NCBI GenBank assembly: GCA_042095135.1
Contig: JBELBV010000014.1
Coordinates: forward strand, 1 to 48,009
From: UA16 sp042095135
GTDB taxonomy: Bacteria; Bacteroidota; Bacteroidia; Flavobacteriales_D; Sanyastnellaceae
Direction: 5' to 3'
DNA: 48,009 nt
The notes under the pieces are model-generated. The model was not told the origin of the DNA and ran no database searches. It saw only the letters and a program-made list of their open reading frames with translations. Positions within the stretch are counted from its first letter, which is position 1. Every line of letters begins with the position of its first letter. Positions 32,481 to 41,311 of this stretch are shown here, piece by piece. The translations under genes and the position numbers were made by a program.

Positions 32481-35333
32481 TTACGTACCCACAATAGTAC
32501 GTAAAAACGGCCCGGTCGCGCTGTCGGCATTGGCAGCGACTTCCTCGGGTGTGCCGGTGGCAACGATTTTTCCCCCGCGATGACCACCTGCGGGCCCAAG
32601 GTCGATGAGGTGGTCTGCGACTTTCAAAACGTCCAGGTTGTGTTCAATAACGAGTACGGTGTTGCCTTGATCCACCAAGCGCTGCAGCACATCAATCAGC
32701 ATTTGGATGTCTTGGAAATGAAGTCCCGTGGTGGGTTCATCTAGGACATAGAAAGTCTGGCCGGTACTCACGCGGGCGAGTTCGGTCGCAAGTTTGACAC
32801 GCTGGGCTTCCCCACCCGATAGGGTCGTCGATTGTTGCCCCAAGGTGATGTAACCCAAACCGACATCTTGGAGGGTTTTGGCGATTCGCTTCAGCTTGGG
32901 AAAGGAATCGAAGAACTTCACCGCCTCGTTGACGGTCATGCCCAAGACATCCGAGATGGACTTGCCACGGTAACGGACCTCCAGGGTTTCGCGGTTGTAC
33001 CGTTTGCCTTTGCACGCCTCGCATTCGACGTGGACATCAGGCAGGAAATTCATCTCCACCGTTTTGAGTCCAGCACCTTTGCAATCTTCGCACCGCCCGC
33101 CGGCCACGTTGAAACTGAACCGCCCGGGTTTGTAACCTCGTATGGCAGCTTCTGGGAGCTTGGTGAACAGCGCTCGGATTTCGTTGAAGATGCCCGTGTA
33201 GGTGGCGGGATTGCTGCGCGGCGTGCGACCAATGGGGCTCTGGTTGATTGCAATGACCTTATCTAGGTGCTGCAAGCCCGTTAATTTTTTGAAGGGAAGC
33301 GGGGCTTGGGTTTCTTCGAAGTAGTGGTTGTGTAGCGCCGGGTAAAGCGTCTGATTGACCAATGAGCTCTTACCACTTCCACTGATGCCGCTCACACAGG
33401 TAAACGTGCCAAGTGGAATGACGAGGTCGACGTTTTGCAAATTGTGGCCGTTGGCTCCGGTGAGCTTGAGCTTGGCGCTGCGGCCCGTCTTCCTGCGCTT
33501 GGGGATGGAAATTGACTTCGTTTTGTTGAGGTACTGGGCGGTGCTGCTCTCGGTTCCAAGGTGGGCGGACGGCGGTCCTTGCGCCACCACAAATCCCCCG
33601 TGCACACCAGCACCAGGACCGATGTCGATGAGGTGATCGGCCTTCAGCATCATCTCTTCATCGTGTTCGATGACAATGACGGAGTTTCCAGCATCCCGCA
33701 GCGCCTGGAGGCTCTTGATGAGGCGCTCGTTGTCCCGCTGGTGCAGACCGATGCTCGGCTCGTCCAAGATGTAAAGGACTTCGGTCAAACGGCTTCCGAT
33801 TTGGGTGGCCAGGCGAATGCGCTGTGCCTCACCACCGGACAAGGTGCGGGCGGATCGGTCGAGGGCCAAGTAGTCGAGGCCGACGTCCACCAAGAACCCC
33901 AAACGCGCGTTGACTTCTTTGAGGGGTTCTTTCAAGATAACGCGTTGCTTGTCGGTGAGCCGTTCGTCTAAGGATTGAAACCACCTAGCGAGCGTGGCCA
34001 AGTCCATTTGCCCCAATTCCGCGATGTTTTTTTCGCCCAATTTGAATTGCAAGCTGATGGGTTTGAGCCGAGTGCCTTCGCACGAAGGGCAGGTCTTCTT
34101 TTGCATGAACCGTCGCGCCCAGCGGCGAAGCGGAATGGACTTGCTGCGTTCGGCCGCCGACTCAATGGTTGCAATGACGCCCTCCCAGTTGACGTGGCTG
34201 CCCGAAGTGCCTGCGCGTCCCGGTACCCAAATGTGTTCTTTCGAACCGTACAGGATTTCACCTACGACCTCCGGAGCCAAGTTCTTGATTGGGGTTTTGA
34301 GGGTATCTCCTGAAGCATCCAAGAGCGCCTGAATGACTTGCATAGTCCGGTTGCCCTTGATGTCGCCCAATGGCGCAATTCCGCCTTTTTGGATGCTCTT
34401 GCTGTCGTCGGGGATGATCAAAGACAATTCTGCTTCGGCGACCTCGCCCAACCCGTTGCACTGCGGACAGGCTCCATACGGAGAGTTGAACGAGAACAGA
34501 TTCGGTTCAGGGTCGGGGTAGGCGTCACCGGTGGTGGGGCACATCAAATACCGACTGAAGTGCCGCACGGCGTCTTCGCCATGGACGGTGACGCCCATGT
34601 TGCCTTTTCCTAAGTTCAAGGCCGTCTTGATGGAGCGCAGGAGGCGCTCTTCGTCATCGAGGCGCACTTCAAGCCGGTCGATGACCACTTCTATGTCGTG
34701 CACCTTGTACCGGTCGAGGCGCATCCCTGGTTCGAGCTCGACGAGGACACCGTCAATCCGTGCCCGCACATAGCCTTGCTTCATGACCGACTCGAACAAC
34801 TCGCGGTAGTGACCTTTCCGGCCTTTCACCAAAGGGGCGAGCAACAAAATGCGCTGACCGTGGTAATCTTTGAGCATCCGGTCCAGGATCTCCTCGTCCG
34901 TGAAACGGATCATGGCTTCACCGGTTTGCAGGCTGAAGGCATCTGCTGCTCGGGCGTAAATCAGCCGCAGGAAGTCATGCACTTCCGTTATGGTGCCTAC
35001 GGTCGAACGCGGGTTTTTGGAAATGGTCTTTTGCTCTATGCTGATGACCGGGCTCAGACCGGTGATTTGGTCGACTTTGGGCCGCTCTAATCCTCCGAGA
35101 AATTGCCGGGCGTAGGCTGAGAAGGTCTCGAGGTACCGACGTTGGCCCTCGGCATACAAGGTATCAAAGGCCAAGCTGGACTTTCCGCTTCCGCTGACGC
35201 CTGTGATGACGACCAGTTGGTTGCGCGGGATGTTGATCGACACGTCTTTGAGGTTGTGCTCACGTGCGCCCACCACGCGGATTTCAGCTTCGTCAGCTGG
35301 CGCGTTGGTGTGAGGTGCGTGTGCGTTTCCCAT
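32481..35333 (-). CDS. uvrA: Excinuclease ABC subunit A
   Basis: The damage-recognition ATPase of nucleotide excision repair, 950 residues. Two ABC modules are complete: Walker A 'GVSGSGKSSLAFDTLYAEG' and 'GISGSGKSSLVNQTLYP', ABC signatures 'RTLSGGEAQRI' and 'TTLSGGEAQRV', and Walker B 'YILDEPSIGLHQRDN' and 'YVLDEPTTGLHFQD'. Zinc-binding CxxC pairs are visible at 'CPQCNGLG', 'CPSCEGTR', 'CEDCKGAG' and 'CEACKGKR'. Length and order are normal for the family. The gene lies 30 nt after the NhaC gene and 9 nt before LOG, so it is probably part of a longer minus-strand unit. uvrB and uvrC are not in the window. Confidence 0.98.
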   Translation of the reverse strand: MGNAHAPHTNAPADEAEIRVVGAREHNLKDVSINIPRNQLVVITGVSGSGKSSLAFDTLYAEGQRRYLETFSAYARQFLGGLERPKVDQITGLSPVISIEQKTISKNPRSTVGTITEVHDFLRLIYARAADAFSLQTGEAMIRFTDEEILDRMLKDYHGQRILLLAPLVKGRKGHYRELFESVMKQGYVRARIDGVLVELEPGMRLDRYKVHDIEVVIDRLEVRLDDEERLLRSIKTALNLGKGNMGVTVHGEDAVRHFSRYLMCPTTGDAYPDPEPNLFSFNSPYGACPQCNGLGEVAEAELSLIIPDDSKSIQKGGIAPLGDIKGNRTMQVIQALLDASGDTLKTPIKNLAPEVVGEILYGSKEHIWVPGRAGTSGSHVNWEGVIATIESAAERSKSIPLRRWARRFMQKKTCPSCEGTRLKPISLQFKLGEKNIAELGQMDLATLARWFQSLDERLTDKQRVILKEPLKEVNARLGFLVDVGLDYLALDRSARTLSGGEAQRIRLATQIGSRLTEVLYILDEPSIGLHQRDNERLIKSLQALRDAGNSVIVIEHDEEMMLKADHLIDIGPGAGVHGGFVVAQGPPSAHLGTESSTAQYLNKTKSISIPKRRKTGRSAKLKLTGANGHNLQNVDLVIPLGTFTCVSGISGSGKSSLVNQTLYPALHNHYFEETQAPLPFKKLTGLQHLDKVIAINQSPIGRTPRSNPATYTGIFNEIRALFTKLPEAAIRGYKPGRFSFNVAGGRCEDCKGAGLKTVEMNFLPDVHVECEACKGKRYNRETLEVRYRGKSISDVLGMTVNEAVKFFDSFPKLKRIAKTLQDVGLGYITLGQQSTTLSGGEAQRVKLATELARVSTGQTFYVLDEPTTGLHFQDIQMLIDVLQRLVDQGNTVLVIEHNLDVLKVADHLIDLGPAGGHRGGKIVATGTPEEVAANADSATGPFLRTIVGT

Positions 35334-35363
35334 GGGAAGCCAACAAATCGTTCAACCCGGTGT

Positions 35364-36833
35364 TCAATTTGCCTTCGCCTCGGATAAGCGCTTGATGCGG
35401 AAGCCTAAAGCTGCCACGGTCAAGGTCATCAACGGACTGATCCAATTGAAGATGCAGTAGGGCAGGTAGGCCCATGTTGCCACACCGAGTATACCACTTT
35501 GGGCGACGCCGCATGTATTCCAAGGAATTAGAACGCTGGTCACGGTTCCGCTGTCTTCCAGTGTGCGGCTGAGGTTCTCCGGTGCTAGGTCACGCTCAGC
35601 GTAGGCGTCTTTCAGCATGTTGCCAGGAACGACAATGGCGAGGTATTGATCGGATGCGAGAACGTTGAAGGCGAGGCAGGTGCCCACCGTTCGGCCCACC
35701 AAGCCGAACGTGGATTGCACGCCGCTTAAAATGGCCTGCGTGATGCGTTCTAGCATGCGCGTGGCTTGCATCGTAGCACCAAAGACCATGGCACACAAGA
35801 TGAGCCAAACGGTGTTGAGCATGCCGGCCATACCGCTCGAAGTCAGCAAATCATTGGCCATGGCATTGGACGTTGAAATGGCACTGTCGAGGGCCATGGA
35901 TTGGATGGAAGCTTTGAACGCCGCCAAGGCGAATCCACCAGTTTCATTTCCAACGCTGGCCACTTCTCTAATGATGTCGGGTTGGAAAACGACTGCAGTC
36001 AGGGCACCCAGTAAGGTGCCAATAAGCAACGCAGCTGCAGCAGGAACCTTTCTGGCAATCAGTACAATGACGACCACCGGAGCAATAAAGAGCCCGATGT
36101 GGATGTTGAACGCTGCGAACACAGCAGCTCCGAATTCGTCAGCGAAAGCCGCTGAAACCCCCTCAGCCGCCGCCGCCCCCCCAAACCCCACAACCAAGAA
36201 AACGACCAGTGCAATCACCAAGCTCGGCACCGTCGTCAAGGTCATGTATCGGATGTGACTAAACAGGTCGGTTCCGCCAACGGCCGCGGCGATATTGGTG
36301 GTGTCACTTAACGGGGACATCTTATCCCCGAAATAGGCACCCGATATGATGGCACCCGCAATCCATCCTTCGCTCAGCCCCAAGGCTGAACCGATGCCCA
36401 CAAGAGCGACTCCAACGGTACCGACAGTGCCCCAGGAGCTGCCCGTCGCGAGGGACAATAAACCGCAGATGATACAAGCAGCGAAAAGGAAAATACCGGG
36501 TTCAAGGATTTGCAATCCGTAATGGATGAACGCGGGGATGATTCCGGCGATGAGCCACGTCCCAGACAAAGCGCCGATCATCAAAAGGATGAGGATGGCT
36601 TCGGTCGTTTGAGAGACGGAATGCGCGATGGCTTCGCTGATGGCTTTCCATTGGATGCCCCGCGCCATGCCGATGCCACCTGCGACGAATGCCGCTAACA
36701 GCATGGCAATCTGATTGGCCCCGTAAGAACTATCTTCACCGAAGGCGACGACGTCAGCTGCGAGCAACCCGATGAGGGCGAGCACGGGAACAAGGGACAG
36801 GCCCAGCGAGGGCATGGCTGGCTGAGTAGGCAT
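35364..36833 (-). CDS. nhaC: Na+/H+ antiporter, NhaC family
   Basis: A 489-residue polytopic inner-membrane protein with about 11-12 hydrophobic segments. NhaC-type motifs include 'LLMIGALSGTWLIAGIIPAFIHYGLQIL', 'CIICGLLSLATGSSWGTVGTVGVA', 'SGAYFGDKMSPLSDTTNIAAAV' and the C-terminal 'TSVLIPWNTCGVAQSGILGVAT'. It should exchange external protons for internal sodium, which fits a marine organism. Its ATG overlaps the yajC stop by one base (TGATG), so it is translationally coupled to that gene. Confidence 0.92.
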   Translation of the reverse strand: MPTQPAMPSLGLSLVPVLALIGLLAADVVAFGEDSSYGANQIAMLLAAFVAGGIGMARGIQWKAISEAIAHSVSQTTEAILILLMIGALSGTWLIAGIIPAFIHYGLQILEPGIFLFAACIICGLLSLATGSSWGTVGTVGVALVGIGSALGLSEGWIAGAIISGAYFGDKMSPLSDTTNIAAAVGGTDLFSHIRYMTLTTVPSLVIALVVFLVVGFGGAAAAEGVSAAFADEFGAAVFAAFNIHIGLFIAPVVVIVLIARKVPAAAALLIGTLLGALTAVVFQPDIIREVASVGNETGGFALAAFKASIQSMALDSAISTSNAMANDLLTSSGMAGMLNTVWLILCAMVFGATMQATRMLERITQAILSGVQSTFGLVGRTVGTCLAFNVLASDQYLAIVVPGNMLKDAYAERDLAPENLSRTLEDSGTVTSVLIPWNTCGVAQSGILGVATWAYLPYCIFNWISPLMTLTVAALGFRIKRLSEAKAN

Positions 36834-37165
36834 CAGGCGTTGGCTTTGATGTCTTCCTCTGAAGCTTCGCCCGCCGGATTCAGTGCGGTCTTTTCAATGC
36901 GGATTTTGGCTCCGTCGACTTGGATGAGTACGGTGCGTTCATTCATGTCCACCACCTTGCCATGGATGCCTCCAATGGACACCACCTTGTCACCCTTTTT
37001 CAGGCCTTCGCGGAACGTCTTGGCCTCTTTTTGTTTTTTGACCTGCGGTCGAATCATGAAGAGGTACATGATCAGAAACATCCCGCCGATGAGGAGGAAA
37101 AAACTCAGGCCGCCCTCACCTGGAGCAGGGCTCTGGAGGGTCAATCGTGCGAATAAGTTGAGCAT
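36833..37165 (-). CDS. yajC: Preprotein translocase accessory subunit YajC
   Basis: 110 residues with one N-terminal membrane helix ('FFLLIGGMFLIMYLFMI') followed by the YajC signature 'RPQVKKQKEAKTFREGLKKGDKVVSIGGIHGKVVD' and a small beta domain. YajC associates with SecDF in the Sec translocon. It lies between a DUF1573 lipoprotein (18 nt upstream) and nhaC (1-nt overlap). nusB-yajC proximity is common in Bacteroidota. Confidence 0.95.
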   Translation of the reverse strand: MLNLFARLTLQSPAPGEGGLSFFLLIGGMFLIMYLFMIRPQVKKQKEAKTFREGLKKGDKVVSIGGIHGKVVDMNERTVLIQVDGAKIRIEKTALNPAGEASEEDIKANA

Positions 37166-37182
37166 GGTATACAGAGTTGTTT

Positions 37183-37665
37183 TTATTCTTTGGTTGATGG
37201 GCCGATGACTTCGGCAGTCAAGACCAAGGTTGTAGTCGAAGGCACGGCATTGGTGACAACGAACACCTCTTTTCGGTTCGCCCCGACACGCCCGCGGCTG
37301 TCAAAGCGCACCGCCACCTCGCCGTTGCCGCCAGGCTGAACTGGCTCTCGTGGCCATTGTTCGGCCAAGGTGCACCCACACGATGTGCTGACGTCTGAGA
37401 GGATCAATACGGCGTCACCTGTGTTTTGAAAGGAAAATACCACGTCAGCTTGCGTGCCTTCGCTGACAATGCCCAGTTCCACCAGCGTGTCTGTAAATGC
37501 GATGGCTGGCGCGTCCACCGGGGTGGAGGTAGCTCTGCTCGCGGTTGCCGGGATGTGAATAAGGTCGGTACTGACGTGACCTGTTTCGCCCCAGTCGCAT
37601 CCAGTCGTACAAAACACGAAGGCCGCGCAAGCGAGCAAGGTGAACGTGAATTGCCAGCGTTTCAT
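37183..37665 (-). CDS. DUF1573 lipoprotein
   Basis: 160 residues. A lipoprotein signal peptide ends at 'FCTTGC' (the Cys would be lipidated). A single DUF1573 beta-sandwich domain follows: 'FTDTLVELGIVSEGTQADVVFSFQNTGDAVLILSDVSTSCGCTL', then 'GGNGEVAVRFDSRGRVGANRKEV'. The paired Cys in 'SCGCT' are the family hallmark. These ASPM/SPD-2/Hydin-like domains are abundant in Bacteroidota envelopes; function is unknown. It overlaps nusB by 4 nt (ATGA) and precedes yajC, so it belongs to that operon. Confidence 0.9.
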   Translation of the reverse strand: MKRWQFTFTLLACAAFVFCTTGCDWGETGHVSTDLIHIPATASRATSTPVDAPAIAFTDTLVELGIVSEGTQADVVFSFQNTGDAVLILSDVSTSCGCTLAEQWPREPVQPGGNGEVAVRFDSRGRVGANRKEVFVVTNAVPSTTTLVLTAEVIGPSTKE

Positions 37666-38606
37666 TCGATCAGCCCCCTTCCTGTTTTTTTGATGACCCC
37701 GTCCTTCTTCAGCTTACCGAAGAGTTCGTCGAGGATGCCGTTGATGAAGCCGTGGCTTTTCGGCGTGCTGTAATACTTCGACAATTCGATGTACTCGTTC
37801 AGCGTGACTTTGAGGGGAATGGATGAGAAGGTACGTGCTTCAGCCAAGGCCATCTTCATTAAAATCCGGTCCATCAGTGCGATGCGCTCCAAATCCCAGT
37901 TGGCAGCCGCCTCGGTGACATAGGCTTCGTTTTCCGTCGCCTGTGCCAATGTTTCCTTGAACAACCCTTCGAAGAACTGCCGGTCATCATCGTCGTCGCG
38001 CCAGAGGGGCAAGAGTTCGACGTCTTCATCCGTCTCACCAATGGTTTTCATGGTTTTGATGGCCATGGAAGCGGCGAGGTCCAGGTCATCGTTCCAGAAG
38101 ATGCTCAATTCTTCGAGGTTATCTTGGAACAATTCTTCGTTGATCATGTGCTTCCGGAACATGCGAATGAGGTATTCCCGGTCGTGGCGAAACCCGCGTT
38201 CCTCGCTGGCCATGTACGTCGTGTACTCTTCGTGGTCCAAAAGCCCCCGGAAAATCTTCCGCAGCATTTCTTGGTGATTGCCCCAGCCGATGTTGCCATC
38301 TGCTGCCGACTTGCTGAGGTTTTTGCTGTTGGCAAGGACCCGCAACGGACGGTTGGTCACAAACTTGGTGTTCGGATGCAAGTCTTCCGGTGAGGGCAGT
38401 TGCTTTTTGCGTCCTGCTTCAATGCGATCGATAGCAAAGGACTGCATGCTACCAATCATAAGCAGTAGCAGCAGGTACAACTCCTGCATTTTCTCGATGG
38501 AGTGGTCCAGGGCTTTTTTGGTCTTGACCACGTCGCGTTCCTCGTCCTGGTAAAAGGCGTAGAGCACGTGCAAGATTTTGATCCGGAGGTGGCGACGATT
38601 CAGCAT
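37662..38606 (-). CDS. nusB: Transcription antitermination factor NusB (long Bacteroidota form)
   Basis: 314 residues from the ATG at 38606 ('MLNRRHLRIKILHVLYAFYQ'). The classical NusB domain is the C-terminal half ('NWDLERIALMDRILMKMALAEARTFSSIPLKVTLNEYIELSKYYSTPKSHGFINGILDELFG'). The N-terminal half is an added helical region found in the phylum, so the length is normal here. NusB with NusE/S10 binds boxA RNA during rRNA antitermination. The frame is open to 38780 but runs through the promoter region shared with the divergent DUF4249 gene. A TAGTTTTG box lies 17 nt before the chosen ATG. Confidence 0.93.
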   Translation of the reverse strand: MLNRRHLRIKILHVLYAFYQDEERDVVKTKKALDHSIEKMQELYLLLLLMIGSMQSFAIDRIEAGRKKQLPSPEDLHPNTKFVTNRPLRVLANSKNLSKSAADGNIGWGNHQEMLRKIFRGLLDHEEYTTYMASEERGFRHDREYLIRMFRKHMINEELFQDNLEELSIFWNDDLDLAASMAIKTMKTIGETDEDVELLPLWRDDDDDRQFFEGLFKETLAQATENEAYVTEAAANWDLERIALMDRILMKMALAEARTFSSIPLKVTLNEYIELSKYYSTPKSHGFINGILDELFGKLKKDGVIKKTGRGLIE

Positions 38607-38623
38607 GCTGATAATGAGAATCA

Positions 38624-38631
38624 CAAAACTA
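38624..38631 (-). promoter_or_regulatory. -7 element of the nusB operon
   Basis: The minus strand reads TAGTTTTG, a full match to TAnnTTTG, 17 nt before the nusB ATG. No convincing -33 TTG lies at 19-21 bp. Confidence 0.45.
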
Positions 38632-38721
38632 ACGGCAACCGCTCCGGAATTGCGCAGTGGATTTCGAATCATTTGGCGATTTATCTTCAGGTTATCCACG
38701 AAGGGCGGCGGCCGCTCATCG

Positions 38722-38729
38722 TACCTTTG
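38722..38729 (+). promoter_or_regulatory. -7 element 4 nt upstream of the DUF4249 gene
   Basis: TACCTTTG (full TAnnTTTG match), then GAGC, then the ATG at 38734. This is the same octamer and the same spacing as at the LysM/MltD-like gene (19910-19917). Confidence 0.4.
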
Positions 38730-38733
38730 GAGC

Positions 38734-39720
38734 ATGAATCGTCCAGCCTTAGCCGCGGTAGCTATCCTTGCCTTTTTCACCTTTGTGACCGGATGTCAGC
38801 AGGAGATTGAGGTGGAACTCCCGGAGGTGGAACCTGTCTATGTACTAGAAGGAAGCATTGTAGAAGGAGAAGCGCCTTTGGTCTTTGTGGGGGAAGCACA
38901 GGGATACTTCGATCCTGTCGACGCCAATTCTATAGGTCAAGCCTTCCTGCCCGGCGCACTGGTCCACTTGAATGATGGAACTACGACCGTAGAGCTGGAT
39001 GAACTCTGTACTTCGAATTTGCCGCCGGAATTGTTGGAGGCTGCCGAAGAAATATTGGGATTTCCCGACACTGTCTTGGCGGCTTTGGATTTGTGCGTCT
39101 ACACGTCATTTGACCCGGCATGGCGGGGGACGGCCGGGTTGACCTATGCGTTGGATGTGACCGTCAACGAGGTGAGTATGCAAGCGTCGACCAGTATTGT
39201 CCCAGCGGTTCAAGTCGATTCTGCGTGGTTTCAATCGCCCGGAACCATTGATTCCTTGGGCTTTATGTATGCACAATTCACCGATCCTGACACCCTTGGC
39301 AATGCGTACCGGTGGTTCGCCAAGCGCATCAATGTCCGGCCGGAATGGGACCCGCTAGCCGGTCAAGTCAAGGATGCGGATTTTGTAGCACCGCTGGGCA
39401 GCGTAACCGATGATGCCTTTTTCAATGGATTGTCTTTCGAGTTTTCGGCATTCCGTGGTGCGGCAGCGGGCAGTACAGCATGGGACGACGATTTCGGGAC
39501 CAGCTCAGAGGCGGGATATTTTAAGGTCGGGGACACGGTGGCGGTGCGAATGTGTTCGATCGATGAACACGTGTTTCAGGCGATCCGCAGCTATGAAAAC
39601 TTGATCCTGAGCCAAGGCAGCCCTTTCGCTCCACCCGCCAACATGATCACCAATGTTGAAGGTGGCATTGGCCTTTGGGCCGGCTATGGAATTTGGCAGG
39701 ATACCGTAATTTGTCAGTAG
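38734..39720 (+). CDS. DUF4249-type outer-membrane lipoprotein
   Basis: 328 residues from the ATG at 38734, with a lipoprotein signal peptide ending at 'FFTFVTGC'. The body follows the DUF4249 pattern: 'VYVLEGSIVEGEAPLVFVGEAQGYFD', 'LPGALVHLNDGTTTVELDE', 'GLTYALDVTVNEVSMQASTSI' and the late 'AIRSYENLILSQGSPFAPPANMITNVEGGIGLWAGYG'. Members often sit next to TonB-dependent receptors; none is here, so its partner is unknown. The upstream in-frame extension to 38578 is rejected because it crosses the divergent promoter region. The next gene starts 13 nt downstream, so the two are likely cotranscribed. Confidence 0.85.
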   Translation: MNRPALAAVAILAFFTFVTGCQQEIEVELPEVEPVYVLEGSIVEGEAPLVFVGEAQGYFDPVDANSIGQAFLPGALVHLNDGTTTVELDELCTSNLPPELLEAAEEILGFPDTVLAALDLCVYTSFDPAWRGTAGLTYALDVTVNEVSMQASTSIVPAVQVDSAWFQSPGTIDSLGFMYAQFTDPDTLGNAYRWFAKRINVRPEWDPLAGQVKDADFVAPLGSVTDDAFFNGLSFEFSAFRGAAAGSTAWDDDFGTSSEAGYFKVGDTVAVRMCSIDEHVFQAIRSYENLILSQGSPFAPPANMITNVEGGIGLWAGYGIWQDTVICQ

Positions 39721-39733
39721 AATTCACACGAGC

Positions 39734-41311
39734 ATGAAGCAGAATGCATTGATTTTCGCCTTGATGGCATCGGCCTTGTTCGCTGCTCCACGTGCCTTTG
39801 GTCAGTCGGTTCAGTGGCCCATTGAGGCTGTGACGGTCTACGAGCGCGGGGCCAAAATAGAACGAGACGGAACCGTAGCCTTGGATGGGCAAGGGGAAGC
39901 AACGGTGACCTTGACGGGGCTGTCAGCATCTGTCGTGGCTGGGATGCTTCAGGTATCACTGGGCTCTGGCTGGTCGCTGGCATCGCATCATTTTACGACG
40001 GCTACCCCGGCAGAGCAGTTGAATATTGCCCGCCAAAACCAAGCAGACATCGACCGTGAAATTCAATCCAATCGCCAGACCTACTCATTGCGTGAAGCCT
40101 TACTTTTTGCGTATGAGGAAGAGCTTGCAATGATCCGTTCTAACCGCAGTGTGAATGGAGAAGAGCTATTGTTGGTCGATGACCTCCGCGACCATGCGAA
40201 TTTCTGGCGTGAGCGCGTCAAGGAATTGAGCTACTTGATGTTGGAACTGCGCATGGAAATGGAGCAATTAAAGGCGGATATGGCCGTGCTTGAGGCTGAA
40301 CGTCAAGAATGGGAAGACGCGGTGCACGCCTATGAAGGGCAGTTGACCTTGCGGTTTGCCGGGCCACCGAATGCACGGAGCGACGTTCGTGTCAGTTACG
40401 TGGTGTCCGACGCAGGATGGTCTCCGGTATATGATGCTGAGGTTTCCGAGAATGGCGGCATTCAGATGAAGCGTTATGCTTCAGTACGCCAATCCACGGG
40501 TCGAGACTGGGAGGAGGTGCCGTTGGTATTTGTTGTTGGCAATCCGCTGCAGTCCATCGCGCCGCCAACCATTGATAAAAAGGAATTGCGTTTGGGGTAC
40601 AGCAATGATGCCAATTCATACGCCTGGGAAGCGCAGGCGTCGTTTGACGATTACGATGGTATGGTTGACTTGCGGGCTGAACGCTCCGTAGCTACCAATG
40701 CGATTGAACGCTATGAATTTGTCCCAGCAGTTCCTGTAGCCATCCGAGGTGACGGTTCACCAGAACGTATTTTCATTGAATCCGTTGACATTGCCGGGAA
40801 CCTGAGTTATCTGCTGCTTCCTGAATACTCGGACGAGGCCTACCAGTTGGTCAATTTAGGGGAGTGGTCAGCTTCGAGACTTGTTCCCGGGCGTGTTCAA
40901 GTCATCGCAGGGGGCATGTACCGTGGGGCGTATTTCATGCAACTGCCGGCACCCGGTGACACCCTGCACATTCCATTGGGCCAAGATGTCCGGGTTCGCG
41001 CCAACCGAGAGCGGGTCTTGGACCGATGCACCAGCACGGTATTTGGGGGATCGCGCAAGACCACCCAGTCGTTCGAAATCACGGTGGAGAATCAGCACAA
41101 CCGCACAGTGTCTGTCGCCATTCAAGATGCCATTCCCGTAGCAGCTGGAAGCGACATCCAAGTCGAGGTTTTGGGGCTCAGCGGAGGGGAGTTGGACTCG
41201 GTTTCCGGCCAAGTGGTCTGGGACCTCGAACTGGGCCCAAATGAACGAAGAACGCTCTCCTTTGGGTACGTGGTCACCTACCCCAAACGCCGCTCCCTTC
41301 AGGGATTGTAA
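39734..41311 (+). CDS. DUF4139/DUF4140 domain protein (mucoidy-inhibitor-like)
   Basis: 525 residues with a signal peptide ('LIFALMASALFAAPRAFGQ'). The N-terminal DUF4140 part is 'IEAVTVYERGAKIERDGTVAL', followed by a coiled coil (about 140-200). The DUF4139 domain begins at 'DVRVSYVVSDAGWSPVYDAEV' and contains 'YASVRQSTGRDWEEVPLVF', 'ERYEFVPAVPVAI' and a C-terminal immunoglobulin-like 'TQSFEITVENQHNRTVSVAIQDAIPV...IQVEV'. The family includes MuiA-like proteins; no biochemical role is established. The last 38 nt overlap the convergent SpoIID-like gene. Confidence 0.9.
   Translation: MKQNALIFALMASALFAAPRAFGQSVQWPIEAVTVYERGAKIERDGTVALDGQGEATVTLTGLSASVVAGMLQVSLGSGWSLASHHFTTATPAEQLNIARQNQADIDREIQSNRQTYSLREALLFAYEEELAMIRSNRSVNGEELLLVDDLRDHANFWRERVKELSYLMLELRMEMEQLKADMAVLEAERQEWEDAVHAYEGQLTLRFAGPPNARSDVRVSYVVSDAGWSPVYDAEVSENGGIQMKRYASVRQSTGRDWEEVPLVFVVGNPLQSIAPPTIDKKELRLGYSNDANSYAWEAQASFDDYDGMVDLRAERSVATNAIERYEFVPAVPVAIRGDGSPERIFIESVDIAGNLSYLLLPEYSDEAYQLVNLGEWSASRLVPGRVQVIAGGMYRGAYFMQLPAPGDTLHIPLGQDVRVRANRERVLDRCTSTVFGGSRKTTQSFEITVENQHNRTVSVAIQDAIPVAAGSDIQVEVLGLSGGELDSVSGQVVWDLELGPNERRTLSFGYVVTYPKRRSLQGL

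Noticed and set aside
38607..38780. Upstream extension of nusB, and of the DUF4249 gene from 38578
   Set aside because: Both would run through the divergent promoter region; internal ATGs at 38606 and 38734 give the standard NusB start and a lipoprotein signal peptide.
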